Notes: generated by a model from the letters alone, not told the origin. 64,000 nt of DNA from Paraburkholderia sp. ZP32-5 (GCF_021390495.1 NZ_JAJEJP010000001.1:3038001-3102000); one strand, 5' to 3'. Shown: positions 9,646 through 19,053, counted from the first letter of the stretch. A program made the numbers and translations.

Positions 9646-9682
9646 AAAAAAGGGCGCTGGACTTGGTCGGTCCTGCGCCCTT
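9646..9682 (-). terminator. Terminator after etfA
   Basis: On the minus strand AAGGGCGC and GCGCCCTT pair around a 17-nt loop and are followed by TTTTTTCATT. It sits between etfA and the acyl-CoA dehydrogenase start, leaving only about 23 nt for any separate promoter, so the dehydrogenase may rely on partial read-through. Confidence 0.75.
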
Positions 9683-9737
9683 CGCTTGCTGTCAGCGGCC
9701 GGCTCCAGATTGCCCGGGTTTGCCGGCGCCGCCGCGC

Positions 9738-10673
9738 TTAGCCGAGTTCGTTCACGAGTTCCGGCACGACGGCAAACAGATCACCGACCAGACCGTAATC
9801 AGCGACGCTGAAAATCGGCGCTTCCGGATCCTTGTTGATCGCGACGATCACCTTCGAGTCCTTCATCCCGGCCAGATGCTGGATCGCACCCGAGATGCCG
9901 ACCGCCACATACAGCTGCGGCGCGACGATCTTGCCGGTCTGACCGACCTGGTAGTCATTCGGCACGAAGCCCGCATCGACTGCGGCGCGCGATGCGCCAA
10001 GCGCCGCGCCGAGCTTGTCGGCCAGCGGCTCGAGCACCTTCGTGTAGTTCTCGCCGTTGCCCAGACCCCGGCCGCCCGACACGATGATCTTCGCGCTCGT
10101 CAGTTCCGGGCGATCGAGCTTCGTCACTTCACGGCTCACGAACTGCGAGATGCCCGTATCGGCGGCGGCTTCGATCTTCTCGACCGCCGCGCTGCCACCT
10201 TCGGCCGCGACGGCATCGAAGCCGGTCGAGCGCACGGTGATCACCTTGATCGGATCCTGCGATTGAACGGTCGCGATCGCATTGCCCGCGTATATCGGAC
10301 GCTCGAACGTATCGGCGGAATCCACTGCGGTGATGTCGCTGATCTGCGCGACGTCGAGCTTCGCCGCGATACGCGGCGCGATGTTCTTGCCGTAGGCGGT
10401 AGCCGGCGCGAGGATGTGCGAGTAGTTCTTCGCGATGTTCAGCACCGTCGCTTCGACGTTTTCCGCGAGGCCTGCGGCCAGTTGCGGCGCGTCGGCCAGC
10501 AGCACCTTGCTGACGCCGGCGATCTTCGCTGCCGCGTCGGCCGCGGCTTGCGCGTTGTGTCCCGCGACCAGCACGTGAATATCACCGCCGACCTTCTGCG
10601 CCGCTGCGATCGTGTTCAGCGTCGCGGCCTTGATCGACTGATTGTCGTGTTCTGCAATTACCAGATTCGTCAT
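9738..10673 (-). CDS. etfA: Electron transfer flavoprotein alpha subunit
   Basis: EtfA with EtfB forms the soluble FAD/AMP heterodimer that collects electrons from acyl-CoA dehydrogenases and passes them to ETF:quinone oxidoreductase. The 311-residue protein has the family N-terminus [20 protein letters not shown] and the FAD-binding C-terminal half: [49 protein letters not shown] and [22 protein letters not shown]. It starts 21 nt after etfB, and the pair is one operon. Length is normal. Confidence 0.97.
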   Translation of the reverse strand: MTNLVIAEHDNQSIKAATLNTIAAAQKVGGDIHVLVAGHNAQAAADAAAKIAGVSKVLLADAPQLAAGLAENVEATVLNIAKNYSHILAPATAYGKNIAPRIAAKLDVAQISDITAVDSADTFERPIYAGNAIATVQSQDPIKVITVRSTGFDAVAAEGGSAAVEKIEAAADTGISQFVSREVTKLDRPELTSAKIIVSGGRGLGNGENYTKVLEPLADKLGAALGASRAAVDAGFVPNDYQVGQTGKIVAPQLYVAVGISGAIQHLAGMKDSKVIVAINKDPEAPIFSVADYGLVGDLFAVVPELVNELG

Positions 10674-10694
10674 TTGCTCTGTCTCCCGTTCTGC

Positions 10695-11444
10695 TTAAAG
10701 CACCTTCGCTTCGGTCTTCAGCTTCTCGACCAGCGTCTTCACGTCCGGCACCTTCACACCGGCGGAGCGCTTGGGCGGCTCGGCGACTTTCAGCGTCTTC
10801 AGACGCGGCGTGACATCGACGCCGAGGTCTTCGGGCTTGAGCGTTTCCAGCGGCTTTTTCTTGGCCTTCATGATGTTCGGCAACGTCACGTAGCGCGGCT
10901 CATTGAGGCGCAGATCGGTCGTGACCACGGCCGGCAATGTCAGCGACAGCGTTTCCGCGCCGCCGTCCACTTCACGCGCGACCGTTGCCTTGCCATCGGC
11001 CACAGTCACCTTCGATGCGAACGTCGCCTGCGGCAGATTCGCGAGCGCGGCGAGCATCTGGCCGGTCTGATTCGAGTCGTCGTCGATTGCCTGCTTGCCG
11101 AGGATCACCAGTTGCGGCTGCTCCTTGTCGACCAGCGCCTTCAGCAACTTGGCGACCGCCAGCGGCTGCAGTTCTTCGCCCGATTCGATCAGGATCGCGC
11201 GATCGGCGCCGATTGCCAGCGCGGTGCGCAGCGTTTCCTGCGCCTGCGTGACACCGGCCGACACCGCGATCACTTCCGTCGCGACGCCCGCTTCCTTCAG
11301 ACGCACGGCCTCTTCAACCGCGATTTCGTCGAACGGATTCATCGACATCTTCACGTTCGCAATGTCGACACCCGTGCCGTCCGATTTCACGCGGACTTTC
11401 ACGTTGTAGTCGACCACTCTTTTGACTGGCACCAGAATTTTCAT
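10695..11444 (-). CDS. etfB: Electron transfer flavoprotein beta subunit
   Basis: The 249-residue protein starts [19 protein letters not shown], the standard EtfB start; ATG at 11444 is preferred to one at 11450 because only the former matches the family. [16 protein letters not shown] appears here as [21 protein letters not shown], followed by [20 protein letters not shown], which forms the AMP-binding region. It is first in the etfBA operon; a TATAAT box at 11485-11490 on the minus strand about 40 nt upstream is a likely -10, though no good -35 is seen. Confidence 0.97.
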   Translation of the reverse strand: MKILVPVKRVVDYNVKVRVKSDGTGVDIANVKMSMNPFDEIAVEEAVRLKEAGVATEVIAVSAGVTQAQETLRTALAIGADRAILIESGEELQPLAVAKLLKALVDKEQPQLVILGKQAIDDDSNQTGQMLAALANLPQATFASKVTVADGKATVAREVDGGAETLSLTLPAVVTTDLRLNEPRYVTLPNIMKAKKKPLETLKPEDLGVDVTPRLKTLKVAEPPKRSAGVKVPDVKTLVEKLKTEAKVL

Positions 11445-11567
11445 GCACACGCTCCAAAGTTACGAATACGTCAACCCGACGAACATTATAGCGACTGCCC
11501 TCCCGGCAGCCTGTCGCGGGTGCTTGGGTACAAGGATATCGCTCCCTTGCGGCGTGACGGCAATATC

Positions 11568-11579
11568 GAACGATCGTTC
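11568..11579. promoter_or_regulatory. 12-bp perfect palindrome upstream of etfB
   Basis: GAACGATCGTTC reads the same on both strands. It lies between the metQ terminator and the etfB -10 box. Palindromes of this shape are common TetR-family operators; no regulator gene is adjacent, so assignment is tentative. Confidence 0.35.
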
Positions 11580-11591
11580 TATTTTAGTCTC

Positions 11592-11620
11592 CAAAAAACC
11601 CGGGAGACAACCCCGGGTTT
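11592..11620 (-). terminator. Intrinsic terminator after metQ
   Basis: On the minus strand AAACCCGGG and CCCGGGTTT form a 9-bp stem with a short loop, followed by TTTTTTGG. It lies about 70 nt after the metQ stop and ends the metNIQ transcript. Confidence 0.85.
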
Positions 11621-11686
11621 CAACTGAGACCCTCGTCCGCTTTGCCGCCATGTTGTTTTTGCGAGATCCACGGTGCGCCGCCGGGA

Positions 11687-12484
11687 TTACCAGGCGGTGA
11701 TCACCGAGCCGCCGAACTTGCTGTCGACGAACTGCTTCACTTCCGGCGAATGGTAGGCCGCGACCAGCTTCGCAACCCACGGCTTGTTCCGGTCGGCTTC
11801 TCGGATCGCGATGATGTTCACGTACGGCCCCTTCGGGTCTTCGATCGCGATCGCATCCTGCTTCGGCTTCAGGCCGGCTTCCATCGCGAAATTGGTGTTG
11901 ATCGCGGCGGCGTCGACGTCACCCAGCGAGCGCGGAATCTGCGCGGCGTCGAGTTCGACAATCTTCAGCTTTTTGGGGTTCTCGACGATGTCGAGCGGCG
12001 TCGCCTTCAGTCCCGCGTCGGCGCGCAGCTTCAGTAGCCCCTGCTTCTGCAGCAACAGAAGCGCGCGGCCGCCGTTGGTCGGATCGTTCGGCACCGCGAT
12101 CTTCGCGCCCGGCTGCAATTCGGCGAGCGACTTCACCTTCTTCGAATAGATACCCATCGGGTACGTGACCGTATCCGCGATACGGATCAGCTTGTAGCCG
12201 CGGTCCTTCACCTGCGCTTCGAGATACGGGTCGTGCTGGTAGCTGTTCGCATCCAGATCGCCGCCGGCCAGCGCCGCATTCGGCTGCACGTAATCGGAGA
12301 ATTCGACGATCTTGATATTCAGGCCGTTCTTCGCGGCGACGGTCTTCACGACGTCCATGATCTGCGCGTGCGGACCGCCGGTCACGCCGACCTTGATCGT
12401 GTCTTCCGCGTGCGCCGCGGTGGTGGCGAACAGCGTTGCCGCGCCGAGCGCGGCGGCGAGCTTGAGAATGAAGCGACGTTGCAT
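11687..12484 (-). CDS. metQ: Methionine ABC transporter substrate-binding protein MetQ (NlpA family)
   Basis: MetQ delivers methionine to MetNI. From the ATG at 12484, which has GGAAAGG spaced 6 nt upstream, the protein is 265 residues: a signal peptide ending TTAAHAED, then the NlpA-fold with IKVGVTGGPHAQIMDVVKTVA, FSDYVQPNAALAGGDLDANSYQHDPYLE and AAAINTNFAMEAGLKPKQDAI. Unlike E. coli MetQ, the signal peptide has no lipobox cysteine, so it is predicted to be a soluble periplasmic protein cleaved after AHA. It is the last gene of metN-metI-metQ, 49 nt after metI. Confidence 0.93.
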   Translation of the reverse strand: MQRRFILKLAAALGAATLFATTAAHAEDTIKVGVTGGPHAQIMDVVKTVAAKNGLNIKIVEFSDYVQPNAALAGGDLDANSYQHDPYLEAQVKDRGYKLIRIADTVTYPMGIYSKKVKSLAELQPGAKIAVPNDPTNGGRALLLLQKQGLLKLRADAGLKATPLDIVENPKKLKIVELDAAQIPRSLGDVDAAAINTNFAMEAGLKPKQDAIAIEDPKGPYVNIIAIREADRNKPWVAKLVAAYHSPEVKQFVDSKFGGSVITAW

Positions 12485-12533
12485 GGTGGACCTTTCCAAA
12501 TCGATAAGCGGGCTTTTGTGAGTTAGCCCTTGT

Positions 12534-13187
12534 TTATTTGTGGCTCAGACGACGCACGAGCCAATCTCCAAACGACTGCACGAGTTGCACGAACACGATC
12601 AGGATCAGCACGACCGCCAGCATCACTTCCGGCAGGAAGCGCTGATAGCCGTAGCGGATACCGAGGTCGCCGAGACCGCCGCCGCCGATCGCGCCGGCCA
12701 TCGCCGAATAGCCGACCAGCGACACGAACGTGATCGTGAGTCCCGCGATCACACCCGGCAGCGATTCCGGCAGCAGCACCTTGAAGACGATCTGGCTGGT
12801 AGTCGCGCCCATCGCCTGAGCCGCTTCGATCAGCCCGCGATCGACCTCGCGCAACGCGGTTTCAACGAGGCGCGCGATGAACGGCGCGGCGGCGATCGTC
12901 AGCGGCACGATGGCCGCCGCGGTGCCGATCGACGAACCGACGACGAGCCGCGTGAACGGAATCACCGCGACCAGCAGGATGATGAACGGCGTTGAGCGCA
13001 CCGCATTGACGATCACGCCCATCACGCGATTCACCGCGACGTTCTCGAGCACGCCCTGACGATCGGTCAAATACAGCAGCACGCCGAGTGGCACACCGGC
13101 CACCGCGCCGATCAGTCCGGACACGCCCACCATCACGAGCGTTTCCCAGAACGACTGCACGAACATATCGAACATTTCACTCAACAT
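12534..13187 (-). CDS. metI: Methionine ABC transporter permease MetI
   Basis: MetI is the membrane subunit of the D/L-methionine importer. The 217-residue protein, starting [20 protein letters not shown] at 13187, has about five hydrophobic helices and the ABC permease EAA loop ([19 protein letters not shown]...) that contacts MetN. The start overlaps the end of metN by 11 nt, indicating translational coupling. A longer in-frame start at 13211 would lie deeper inside metN and has a less typical N-terminus. Confidence 0.95.
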   Translation of the reverse strand: MLSEMFDMFVQSFWETLVMVGVSGLIGAVAGVPLGVLLYLTDRQGVLENVAVNRVMGVIVNAVRSTPFIILLVAVIPFTRLVVGSSIGTAAAIVPLTIAAAPFIARLVETALREVDRGLIEAAQAMGATTSQIVFKVLLPESLPGVIAGLTITFVSLVGYSAMAGAIGGGGLGDLGIRYGYQRFLPEVMLAVVLILIVFVQLVQSFGDWLVRRLSHK

Positions 13188-14211
13188 GCGACAGCTCCTC
13201 CACCACCACACCCTGTTCGCGCAGGAACGTCAGCGCCTGCGCGACCTTCGTCGGCTCACCGCCCGCCAGCACCGCGAGCGAGCCGAACGCCTGTCCCTGG
13301 ATCTCGTCGATCTGGCCATGCAGGATATTGAAGTCGAGTTCGTAACGGCGAATCGTTTCCGACAGGATCGGCTGATCGACACCGGAGCCCGTGAACGCAA
13401 GGCGCAACAGATGACCACTGCCGGTTTTCAGGCGCTGCGCGACGCGCGCTTTCATCGCCGGCGGCAGGTCCTGCGCGATCACGTCGCCGATCAGCGCGCG
13501 CGTCACTTCGTGACGCGGCTGCAGGAACACGTCGATGACCTTGCCTTCTTCGACGACGCGCCCCGCGTCGAGCACCGCGACGCGATCGCAGACCTGCTTG
13601 ATCACGTCCATCTGGTGCGTAATCAGGACGATCGTCAGGTTCAGTTCGCGGTTGATGCGCTTGAGCAGATCGAGAATCGCGCGGGTGGTTTCGGGATCGA
13701 GCGCGGAGGTCGCCTCGTCCGACAGCAGCACCTTCGGCTTGCTTGCGAGTGCGCGCGCGATGCCCACGCGCTGTTTCTGTCCGCCGCTGATCTGCGCCGG
13801 ATAGCGGTCCTTCTGTGCGGACAGCCCGACCAGATCAAGCAGCGGCAGCACGTGCGCCTCGATTTCATCCCGCTTCATGCCGGCGAGTTCGAGCGGCAGC
13901 GCGACGTTCCCGTACACGGTGCGCGAGGACAGCAGATTGAAGTGCTGGAAGATCATGCCGATCTCGCGGCGCGCGTCGCGCAATTGCGCGGCGGGCGGCG
14001 TCGTCAGATCACGGCCATTGACGACGATATTGCCTTCGGACGGCCGGGTCAGCAGATTGATCGTGCGCACGAGGGTGCTCTTGCCCGCGCCGCTGCGGCC
14101 GATGATGCCGAACACCTCGCCCGCGGGAATCGACAGATTGACGTTGTGCAGTGCCTCGACCCAGCCCCGTGGCCCGGCAAATCGCTGGCAGATATTGCGT
14201 ATTTCGATCAT
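13177..14211 (-). CDS. metN: Methionine ABC transporter ATP-binding protein MetN
   Basis: MetN is the ATPase of the methionine importer. The 344-residue protein shows Walker [10 protein letters not shown] (38-46), the Q-loop, signature [15 protein letters not shown], Walker [13 protein letters not shown], the switch His in VLITHQMDV, and a C-terminal NIL domain (about residues 265-340) that binds methionine and gives trans-inhibition in E. coli MetNI. Gene order N-I-Q is standard. No Shine-Dalgarno is visible before the ATG; instead a long hairpin and TCGTTTTT run directly into it. Confidence 0.96.
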   Translation of the reverse strand: MIEIRNICQRFAGPRGWVEALHNVNLSIPAGEVFGIIGRSGAGKSTLVRTINLLTRPSEGNIVVNGRDLTTPPAAQLRDARREIGMIFQHFNLLSSRTVYGNVALPLELAGMKRDEIEAHVLPLLDLVGLSAQKDRYPAQISGGQKQRVGIARALASKPKVLLSDEATSALDPETTRAILDLLKRINRELNLTIVLITHQMDVIKQVCDRVAVLDAGRVVEEGKVIDVFLQPRHEVTRALIGDVIAQDLPPAMKARVAQRLKTGSGHLLRLAFTGSGVDQPILSETIRRYELDFNILHGQIDEIQGQAFGSLAVLAGGEPTKVAQALTFLREQGVVVEELSHVE

Positions 14212-14212
14212 G

Positions 14213-14270
14213 AAAAACGAAACGGCGGAGGCTGCCGGCGAGCAAGTGCTCCCGACAGGCGGCCGCCGTT
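14213..14270 (-). promoter_or_regulatory. Long terminator-like hairpin plus U-run abutting the metN start codon
   Basis: On the minus strand AACGGCGG and CCGCCGTT (outer stem, 14263-14270 and 14221-14228) enclose inner pairings including CTG/CAG, CGG/CCG and GAGC-ACTT-GCTC. TCGTTTTT follows and the ATG comes one base later (14211). The structure occupies the space a ribosome binding site should fill, so it may be an attenuator or translational switch for metNIQ. It matches no riboswitch class I can name. Confidence 0.5.
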
Positions 14271-14448
14271 GCTTTTATTGGGATTTAAGGCCGCCATTCT
14301 ACCGCAGCGTCGACATACTCTTTAATAATCAATTCCGATCTTTTCATAACCTGAAGGCATTAAAGGATCACACGCGGCGCAAAGGCTCGCGTGCGCGTCG
14401 CCGCTGCGACTATGATCGGGCCACATCCCTTCGAACCATGCGGCCGCC

Positions 14449-15357
14449 ATGCAGACCTCTTCGAGCCATACCGTGCGCGCGAGCGCCGGCAGTCTCAATA
14501 ACGACGCGCCTCGGCATACGTCGGTCACGACCGCCGACGGCGTCGAATTGCCGTTGTATCGCTGGCCGTCGAACGGACCGACGCGCGCGACGATCGCGTT
14601 GCTGCACGGTCTCGCTGAGCATGCGGGCCGCTACGCGGCGCTGGCCGGGCGGCTCAATCCGACGGGCATCGAACTGGTCGCGATCGATCTGCGCGGCCAC
14701 GGCCACGCGCCCGGCAAGCGTGCCTATGTGAAGCGCTTCGACGAGTACCTGCTCGATGCGCAGGCGCTGCTCGACACCGCCGCGCAAAGCTGCGCGCCAC
14801 TTTTTTTGATGGGTCACAGCATGGGCGGCGCGGTGGCCGCGCTGTATGCGATCGAACGCGCCGATACCAGCGGCCGGCGCCTCGCCGGTCTGATCCTGTC
14901 GAGCCCCGCGCTCGCGCCGGGCCGCGACGTGCCGAAATGGATGCTGAACCTGAGCCAGCTGATCAGCCGGCTCTACCCGTCGTTCCCGGCGATGAAGATC
15001 GACGCCGCGCTGCTGTCGCGGCTGGAGCCGATCGTCAAGGCCAATCGCAACGATCCGCTCGTGCATCACGGCGCGATTCCGGCGCGCACCGGCGCCGAGT
15101 TGCTGCTCGCGATGGCACGGATCGAACGCGGTCGCGCGGGGCTGCGAATGCCGCTGCTCGTCTTTCACGGCACCGAGGACAAACTCACCGAGCCGGAAGG
15201 CAGCCGGGAGTTCGGCGCGCATGCGGGCTCGCCGGACAAGACGCTGACCCTGCACGAGGGCAGCTATCACGAGACGATGAACGACCTCGATCGCGATCGG
15301 GTGATCGATGCGTTGGTCGAGTGGATTGAACAGCGGGCTGTGAGGCGCAGTGGATGA
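14449..15357 (+). CDS. Alpha/beta hydrolase, monoacylglycerol-lipase-like
   Basis: The 302-residue protein is a serine hydrolase of the Hydrolase_4 (monoglyceride lipase/lysophospholipase) type. The nucleophile elbow is GHSMGG with Ser124. The catalytic Asp is probably in FHGTEDKLT and the His in GSYHETMND. ALLHGLAEHAGRY near 50-62 supplies the oxyanion HG motif, and IDLRGHGHAPGKR follows. No signal peptide is evident, so it is probably cytoplasmic. It stands alone, divergent from metN. The natural substrate is not deducible. Confidence 0.85.
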   Translation: MQTSSSHTVRASAGSLNNDAPRHTSVTTADGVELPLYRWPSNGPTRATIALLHGLAEHAGRYAALAGRLNPTGIELVAIDLRGHGHAPGKRAYVKRFDEYLLDAQALLDTAAQSCAPLFLMGHSMGGAVAALYAIERADTSGRRLAGLILSSPALAPGRDVPKWMLNLSQLISRLYPSFPAMKIDAALLSRLEPIVKANRNDPLVHHGAIPARTGAELLLAMARIERGRAGLRMPLLVFHGTEDKLTEPEGSREFGAHAGSPDKTLTLHEGSYHETMNDLDRDRVIDALVEWIEQRAVRRSG

Positions 15358-15546
15358 GGTGGGGTGTGGCGCTCAGGCGGTATGCAAGCCGCGCTCGGGT
15401 AGTGGTTTGTGACGTGACGGCTCGGGAATTTGTCTGAAGACCCAGGCACACGCTGCGTGCCATTGCCGGCCACTCGCCTGCCAGGTCTTCGACGACGAAA
15501 GACTCACCGTGAAGCCGCTAACGCGCCGACACCTACCTGCCGGCAC

Positions 15547-16356
15547 CTAGCGCTTCCAGTCCGGCGCGCGTTTGTCGATGAACGCCTGCACGCCCTCGAG
15601 TGCCGAGTCATCCATCATGTTGCAGGCCATCGTCTGACCCGCCAACTGATACGCGGCCTCGATGCCCATTTCGAGCTGACGATAGAAAAGGCCCTTGCCC
15701 GCACTCACCGCCTCGGCCGGTTTCGCGCAGATACTCGCGGCGAGCCGCGCGACTTCCTCGTCGAGCGCACCGGCCGGCGCCACGCGGTTCACGAGACCCT
15801 GCTGCTGCGCCTGCGCGGCATCGATGAAATCGCCGGTCAGCAGCATTTCGAGCGCCGCCTTGCGCGACAGATTGCGCGACAGCGGCACCGACGGTGTCGC
15901 GCAGAAGAGCCCGAGATTCACGCCCGATACCGCGAAGCGCGCGGTATCGGCGGCAACCGCGAGATCGCACATCGCGACGAGCTGGCAACCGGCCGCGGTC
16001 GCGATGCCTTGCACGCGCGCGATCACCGGCTGCGGCATGCGCTGGATCGTCATCATCAGCTTCGTGCAGCGTGCAAAGAGCTGCTGGTAATACGCGAGCG
16101 ACGGCGCTGCGCGCATCTCCTTCAGATCGTGCCCGGCGCAGAACGCCCGCCCCGCGCCGGCGATCACGACCACGCGCGCATCGGTTCGCGCGATGCCGTT
16201 CAACGCTTGCTGCAATTCATCGAGCAATGCCTCGGACAGCGCGTTGAACGCATCCGGCCGGTTCATCGTCACGCGCACGACACCCGGCACGTGATACGCA
16301 TCGTGCTCGATTTCGACCAGCGAGACGTTGCCGGTGCTGGCGGGACTGGCATTCAT
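15547..16356 (-). CDS. Enoyl-CoA hydratase/isomerase family protein
   Basis: The 269-residue crotonase-fold protein starts at ATG 16356, with GAGGAG spaced 6 nt upstream. Conserved parts include VRVTMNRPDAFNALSEALLDEL, VVVIAGAGRAFCAGHDLKEM (CoA oxyanion-hole region) and GIATAAGCQLVAMCDLAVAADTARFAVSGVNLGLFCATP. The residue set around GLFCATPSVPLSR differs from classic hydratases, which have an ExxxGxxP Glu here, so it could be an isomerase or another crotonase. It lies 129 nt downstream of the deacetylase-fold gene on the same strand. Confidence 0.85.
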   Translation of the reverse strand: MNASPASTGNVSLVEIEHDAYHVPGVVRVTMNRPDAFNALSEALLDELQQALNGIARTDARVVVIAGAGRAFCAGHDLKEMRAAPSLAYYQQLFARCTKLMMTIQRMPQPVIARVQGIATAAGCQLVAMCDLAVAADTARFAVSGVNLGLFCATPSVPLSRNLSRKAALEMLLTGDFIDAAQAQQQGLVNRVAPAGALDEEVARLAASICAKPAEAVSAGKGLFYRQLEMGIEAAYQLAGQTMACNMMDDSALEGVQAFIDKRAPDWKR

Positions 16357-16485
16357 CGCTTGCTCCTCGTTGCGCTTCGTTGAAGTTGATCTCAGCATGC
16401 CGGGCTATGTCGCCGCTCTTTTTCACCGCTCGCTTTCGCTGCTCATTGCCACCGATCAACCCGCGGCGCGATCAACATCGCTGCT

Positions 16486-17409
16486 TCAAATCCCCGCTAG
16501 CGCCCGCACATGCGCCACCACGCTGCGCCCAAGCGCCGACAGGTTATAGCCGCCTTCGAGACAACTGACGATGCGCCCGCGCGCATAGCGCTTCGCGACT
16601 TCGCGCATCTGATCGGTGATCCATGCGTAATCGTCCTCGACGAGTCCCATGTTGCCAAGATCATCTTCGCGATGCGCGTCGAAGCCCGCCGAGATGAACA
16701 GCATCTCCGGCTTGAAATCATGCAGGCGCGGCAGCCACAGCATGTCGACCGCCTCGCGTACGGCCATGCCGTTCGAGCGCGCCGGCATCGGCACGTTGCA
16801 CATATTGGGCGCCTGGTTGTCGGCGCCGCTGTACGGATAGAACGGATGCTGAAAGATGCTGCACATCAGCACGCGCGAGTCGCCGCTGAACGCGGCCTCG
16901 GTGCCGTTGCCGTGATGCACGTCGAAGTCGATGATCGCGACGCGCGCGAGGCCATGCACGTCGAGCGCATGACGCGCGGCAATCGCGACGTTGTTGAAAA
17001 AGCAGAAGCCCATCGCGCGCGCCGGCTCCGCGTGATGGCCCGGCGGACGCACGCTGCAGAATGCATTGTCGTAACGCCCTTCGATCACCGCGTCGGTCGC
17101 CGCGACCGCCGCGCCGGCCGCGCGCAATGCGGCCTGCAGCGTATGCGGGTTCATCGTCGTGTCGGGATCGATTTCCGCCGTGCCGGTGGCGGGCGAACAG
17201 CTGCGAATGTAGTCGACGTGGGCCTGCGTATGCACACGCAGCAGCGCGGCTTCGTCGGCGAGCGGCGGCGATTCGCGCTCGATCAGCGCGTCGATGCGGC
17301 TCGCGATCAGCTGATCTTCGATCGCCTGCAGCCGCGCCGGACACTCGGGATGCCACTGCCCCATGTCGTGCAGCAGACAGTCAGCGTGAGAATAGAAGCC
17401 TGTTGCCAT
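16486..17409 (-). CDS. Histone deacetylase family (class II-like) zinc amidohydrolase
   Basis: The 307-residue protein, starting MATGFYSHADCLLHDM, has the arginase/deacetylase fold motifs: RPPGHHAEPARAMGFCFFNNVAIAA (His-His charge relay), IIDFDVHHGNGTEAAF (zinc Asp/His) and FISAGFDAHREDDLG (second zinc Asp). In bacteria such proteins deacetylate polyamines, acetoin-pathway proteins or small amides; the substrate is not predictable. A longer frame upstream lacks family similarity. It precedes the enoyl-CoA hydratase gene on the same strand and is divergent from mltB. Confidence 0.9.
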   Translation of the reverse strand: MATGFYSHADCLLHDMGQWHPECPARLQAIEDQLIASRIDALIERESPPLADEAALLRVHTQAHVDYIRSCSPATGTAEIDPDTTMNPHTLQAALRAAGAAVAATDAVIEGRYDNAFCSVRPPGHHAEPARAMGFCFFNNVAIAARHALDVHGLARVAIIDFDVHHGNGTEAAFSGDSRVLMCSIFQHPFYPYSGADNQAPNMCNVPMPARSNGMAVREAVDMLWLPRLHDFKPEMLFISAGFDAHREDDLGNMGLVEDDYAWITDQMREVAKRYARGRIVSCLEGGYNLSALGRSVVAHVRALAGI

Positions 17410-17656
17410 AGCTGTGTTGTGCGTCTGTTTTACGTCGCGCGCATTCGATGCATCGCGGCGTGTCTCCATCGAGGCGCGCCCTGTGGCGCGTCAATATTTA
17501 TCAAGTTACCACAGCGCGCCGCTGTCGCACATTCGGCACGGTTTCGCAAAAGCCGTCGGGTATACTGCCTCGACCCGTTTGCCGTTTATCAGTGTCGTTA
17601 CTCGCTGTTCGCTCCTGGCTCTTCCCGTCTCTTACGCATCGCGCTTACTGCTCACC

Positions 17657-18928
17657 ATGACCGTCAAGCTTGCTCTGTCCGCACGATCCCCACGTAACCG
17701 GCTGCGCCTCGGCACCCTCACAGCCTCCCTGTCCGTCGCATCGTGCATGTTCATCGCAAGCGCTCCGGTGAGCGCGCAAAGCGCCACGAAGAGGCCGCCG
17801 GTACTGGTCGCGCAGGGCCAGCCTCAGCAGGCCGTGCCGCAAGGGCAGACCTTCGAGGAAGAAATCATTCCGCAGCGCTATGCGAACAACGCCAATGTCG
17901 ATGCGTTCATCAACGACATGGTGGCGCGCTACGACTTCGATGAAGCCGCGCTGCACGCGCTCTTTTCCCGCGTCAGCTACTCGACGACCGCGGTGAAGCT
18001 CGTCACGCCGTCGACGTCGCCGACGGTCAAGAACTGGCGCGCGTATCAGGCACGCTTTCTGGACCCGGTGCGGATCAATGCCGGTGTGCAGTTCTGGCGC
18101 GAGAACCAGGCCACGCTGCAGCGCGCGTATCAGGAATTCGGCGTGCCGCCGGAGGTGATCGTCGGCATTATCGGCGTCGAAACGATTTACGGTCGCTACA
18201 TGGGCAACTTCCGCGTGCTCGATGCATTGACCACGCTCAGCTTCGACTATCCGAACACCGCCAATCGCGCGGATCGCCAGGCGACTTTCCGCAAGAATCT
18301 CGAAGACTATCTGGTGTGGACGCGCGACGCCCAGATCGACCCCACTACGGTGCTCGGTTCGTACACCGGCGCGATCGGCATTCCGCAGTTCCTGCCGAGC
18401 AGCATCACGCAATACGCGGTGAACTACGACGGCGGCAAGGGTATCGATCTGCGCACGAGCGAGGCCGATGCGATCGGCAGTGTCGCGAATTATCTGCGGC
18501 AGAACGGCTGGGAAAGCGGTCGCCCGGTGGTGTGGCGCATCGGCTCGGACATCGGCAGCCTAGGCGTTGCGCAGGCCGCCGCGGACGGTCAGCCGGAGCC
18601 GCGCTGGCCGCTCGCTCAATTGCTGCGCGCGGGACTCGTGCTGAACGAGCCGAATGTAGATGTCGCCGCCGAAGCGAGTACGCCGGTGACGGTGGTCGAT
18701 CTGCCGTCGCCGGGACGTGGCACCGAGTTCGTGTTGGGACTGAAGAACTTCTATGTGCTCACGCGTTACAACCGCAGCTTCTTCTATGCGCTCGCGGTGT
18801 ATCAACTCGGCGAGAAGGTGAAAGCGCAGATGGAAGCGCTCGATGCAGTCAATGCCGCGAAGGCGGTCAACAATGGCGCCACGTCGCCGCAGAGCCCAAC
18901 GGATCAGTCGGACTCCGACTCGCAGTGA
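17657..18928 (+). CDS. mltB: Membrane-bound/secreted lytic murein transglycosylase B
   Basis: MltB cleaves the glycan strand of peptidoglycan to give 1,6-anhydromuramic ends. From ATG 17657 the protein has 423 residues: signal peptide (about 1-46, ending APVSAQS), then IPQRYANNANVDAFINDMVARY, the catalytic Glu in IVGIIGVETIYGRYMGN, GAIGIPQFLPSSITQYAVNYD and DAIGSVANYLRQNGWE. The signal region has a Cys in VASCMFIASAP but not a canonical lipobox, so lipidation is uncertain. The C-terminal ~90 residues end in a polar Ser/Asp tail. It is convergent with cysM, sharing a terminator. Confidence 0.94.
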   Translation: MTVKLALSARSPRNRLRLGTLTASLSVASCMFIASAPVSAQSATKRPPVLVAQGQPQQAVPQGQTFEEEIIPQRYANNANVDAFINDMVARYDFDEAALHALFSRVSYSTTAVKLVTPSTSPTVKNWRAYQARFLDPVRINAGVQFWRENQATLQRAYQEFGVPPEVIVGIIGVETIYGRYMGNFRVLDALTTLSFDYPNTANRADRQATFRKNLEDYLVWTRDAQIDPTTVLGSYTGAIGIPQFLPSSITQYAVNYDGGKGIDLRTSEADAIGSVANYLRQNGWESGRPVVWRIGSDIGSLGVAQAAADGQPEPRWPLAQLLRAGLVLNEPNVDVAAEASTPVTVVDLPSPGRGTEFVLGLKNFYVLTRYNRSFFYALAVYQLGEKVKAQMEALDAVNAAKAVNNGATSPQSPTDQSDSDSQ

Positions 18929-18983
18929 GTTTTGCCGCGCGGCGCCGTGTGCGCTTCGCGTTGAAATCGAAGTAGAAGGATAT

Positions 18984-19012
18984 AAAAAGCGCCGGCTCGA
19001 CCGGCGCTTTTT
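18984..19012. terminator. Bidirectional intrinsic terminator between mltB and cysM
   Basis: AAAAAGCGCCGG and CCGGCGCTTTTT pair perfectly around a 5-nt loop (CTCGA), giving T-runs on both strands and so terminating both converging genes. Confidence 0.9.
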
Positions 19013-19053
19013 ATTGGCGGCGTACGATCGCGACCGTGCGCTCGCTGTTGCTC

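Noticed and set aside
9663..11627. 654-codon plus-strand frame opposite etfBA
   Set aside because: Antisense to both ETF subunits, with no recognisable domain and no ribosome binding site.
14213..14270. metN leader as a known SAM riboswitch
   Set aside because: I cannot match the conserved cores of SAM-I, SAM-II, SAM-III or SAH elements; it is kept only as an unclassified hairpin.
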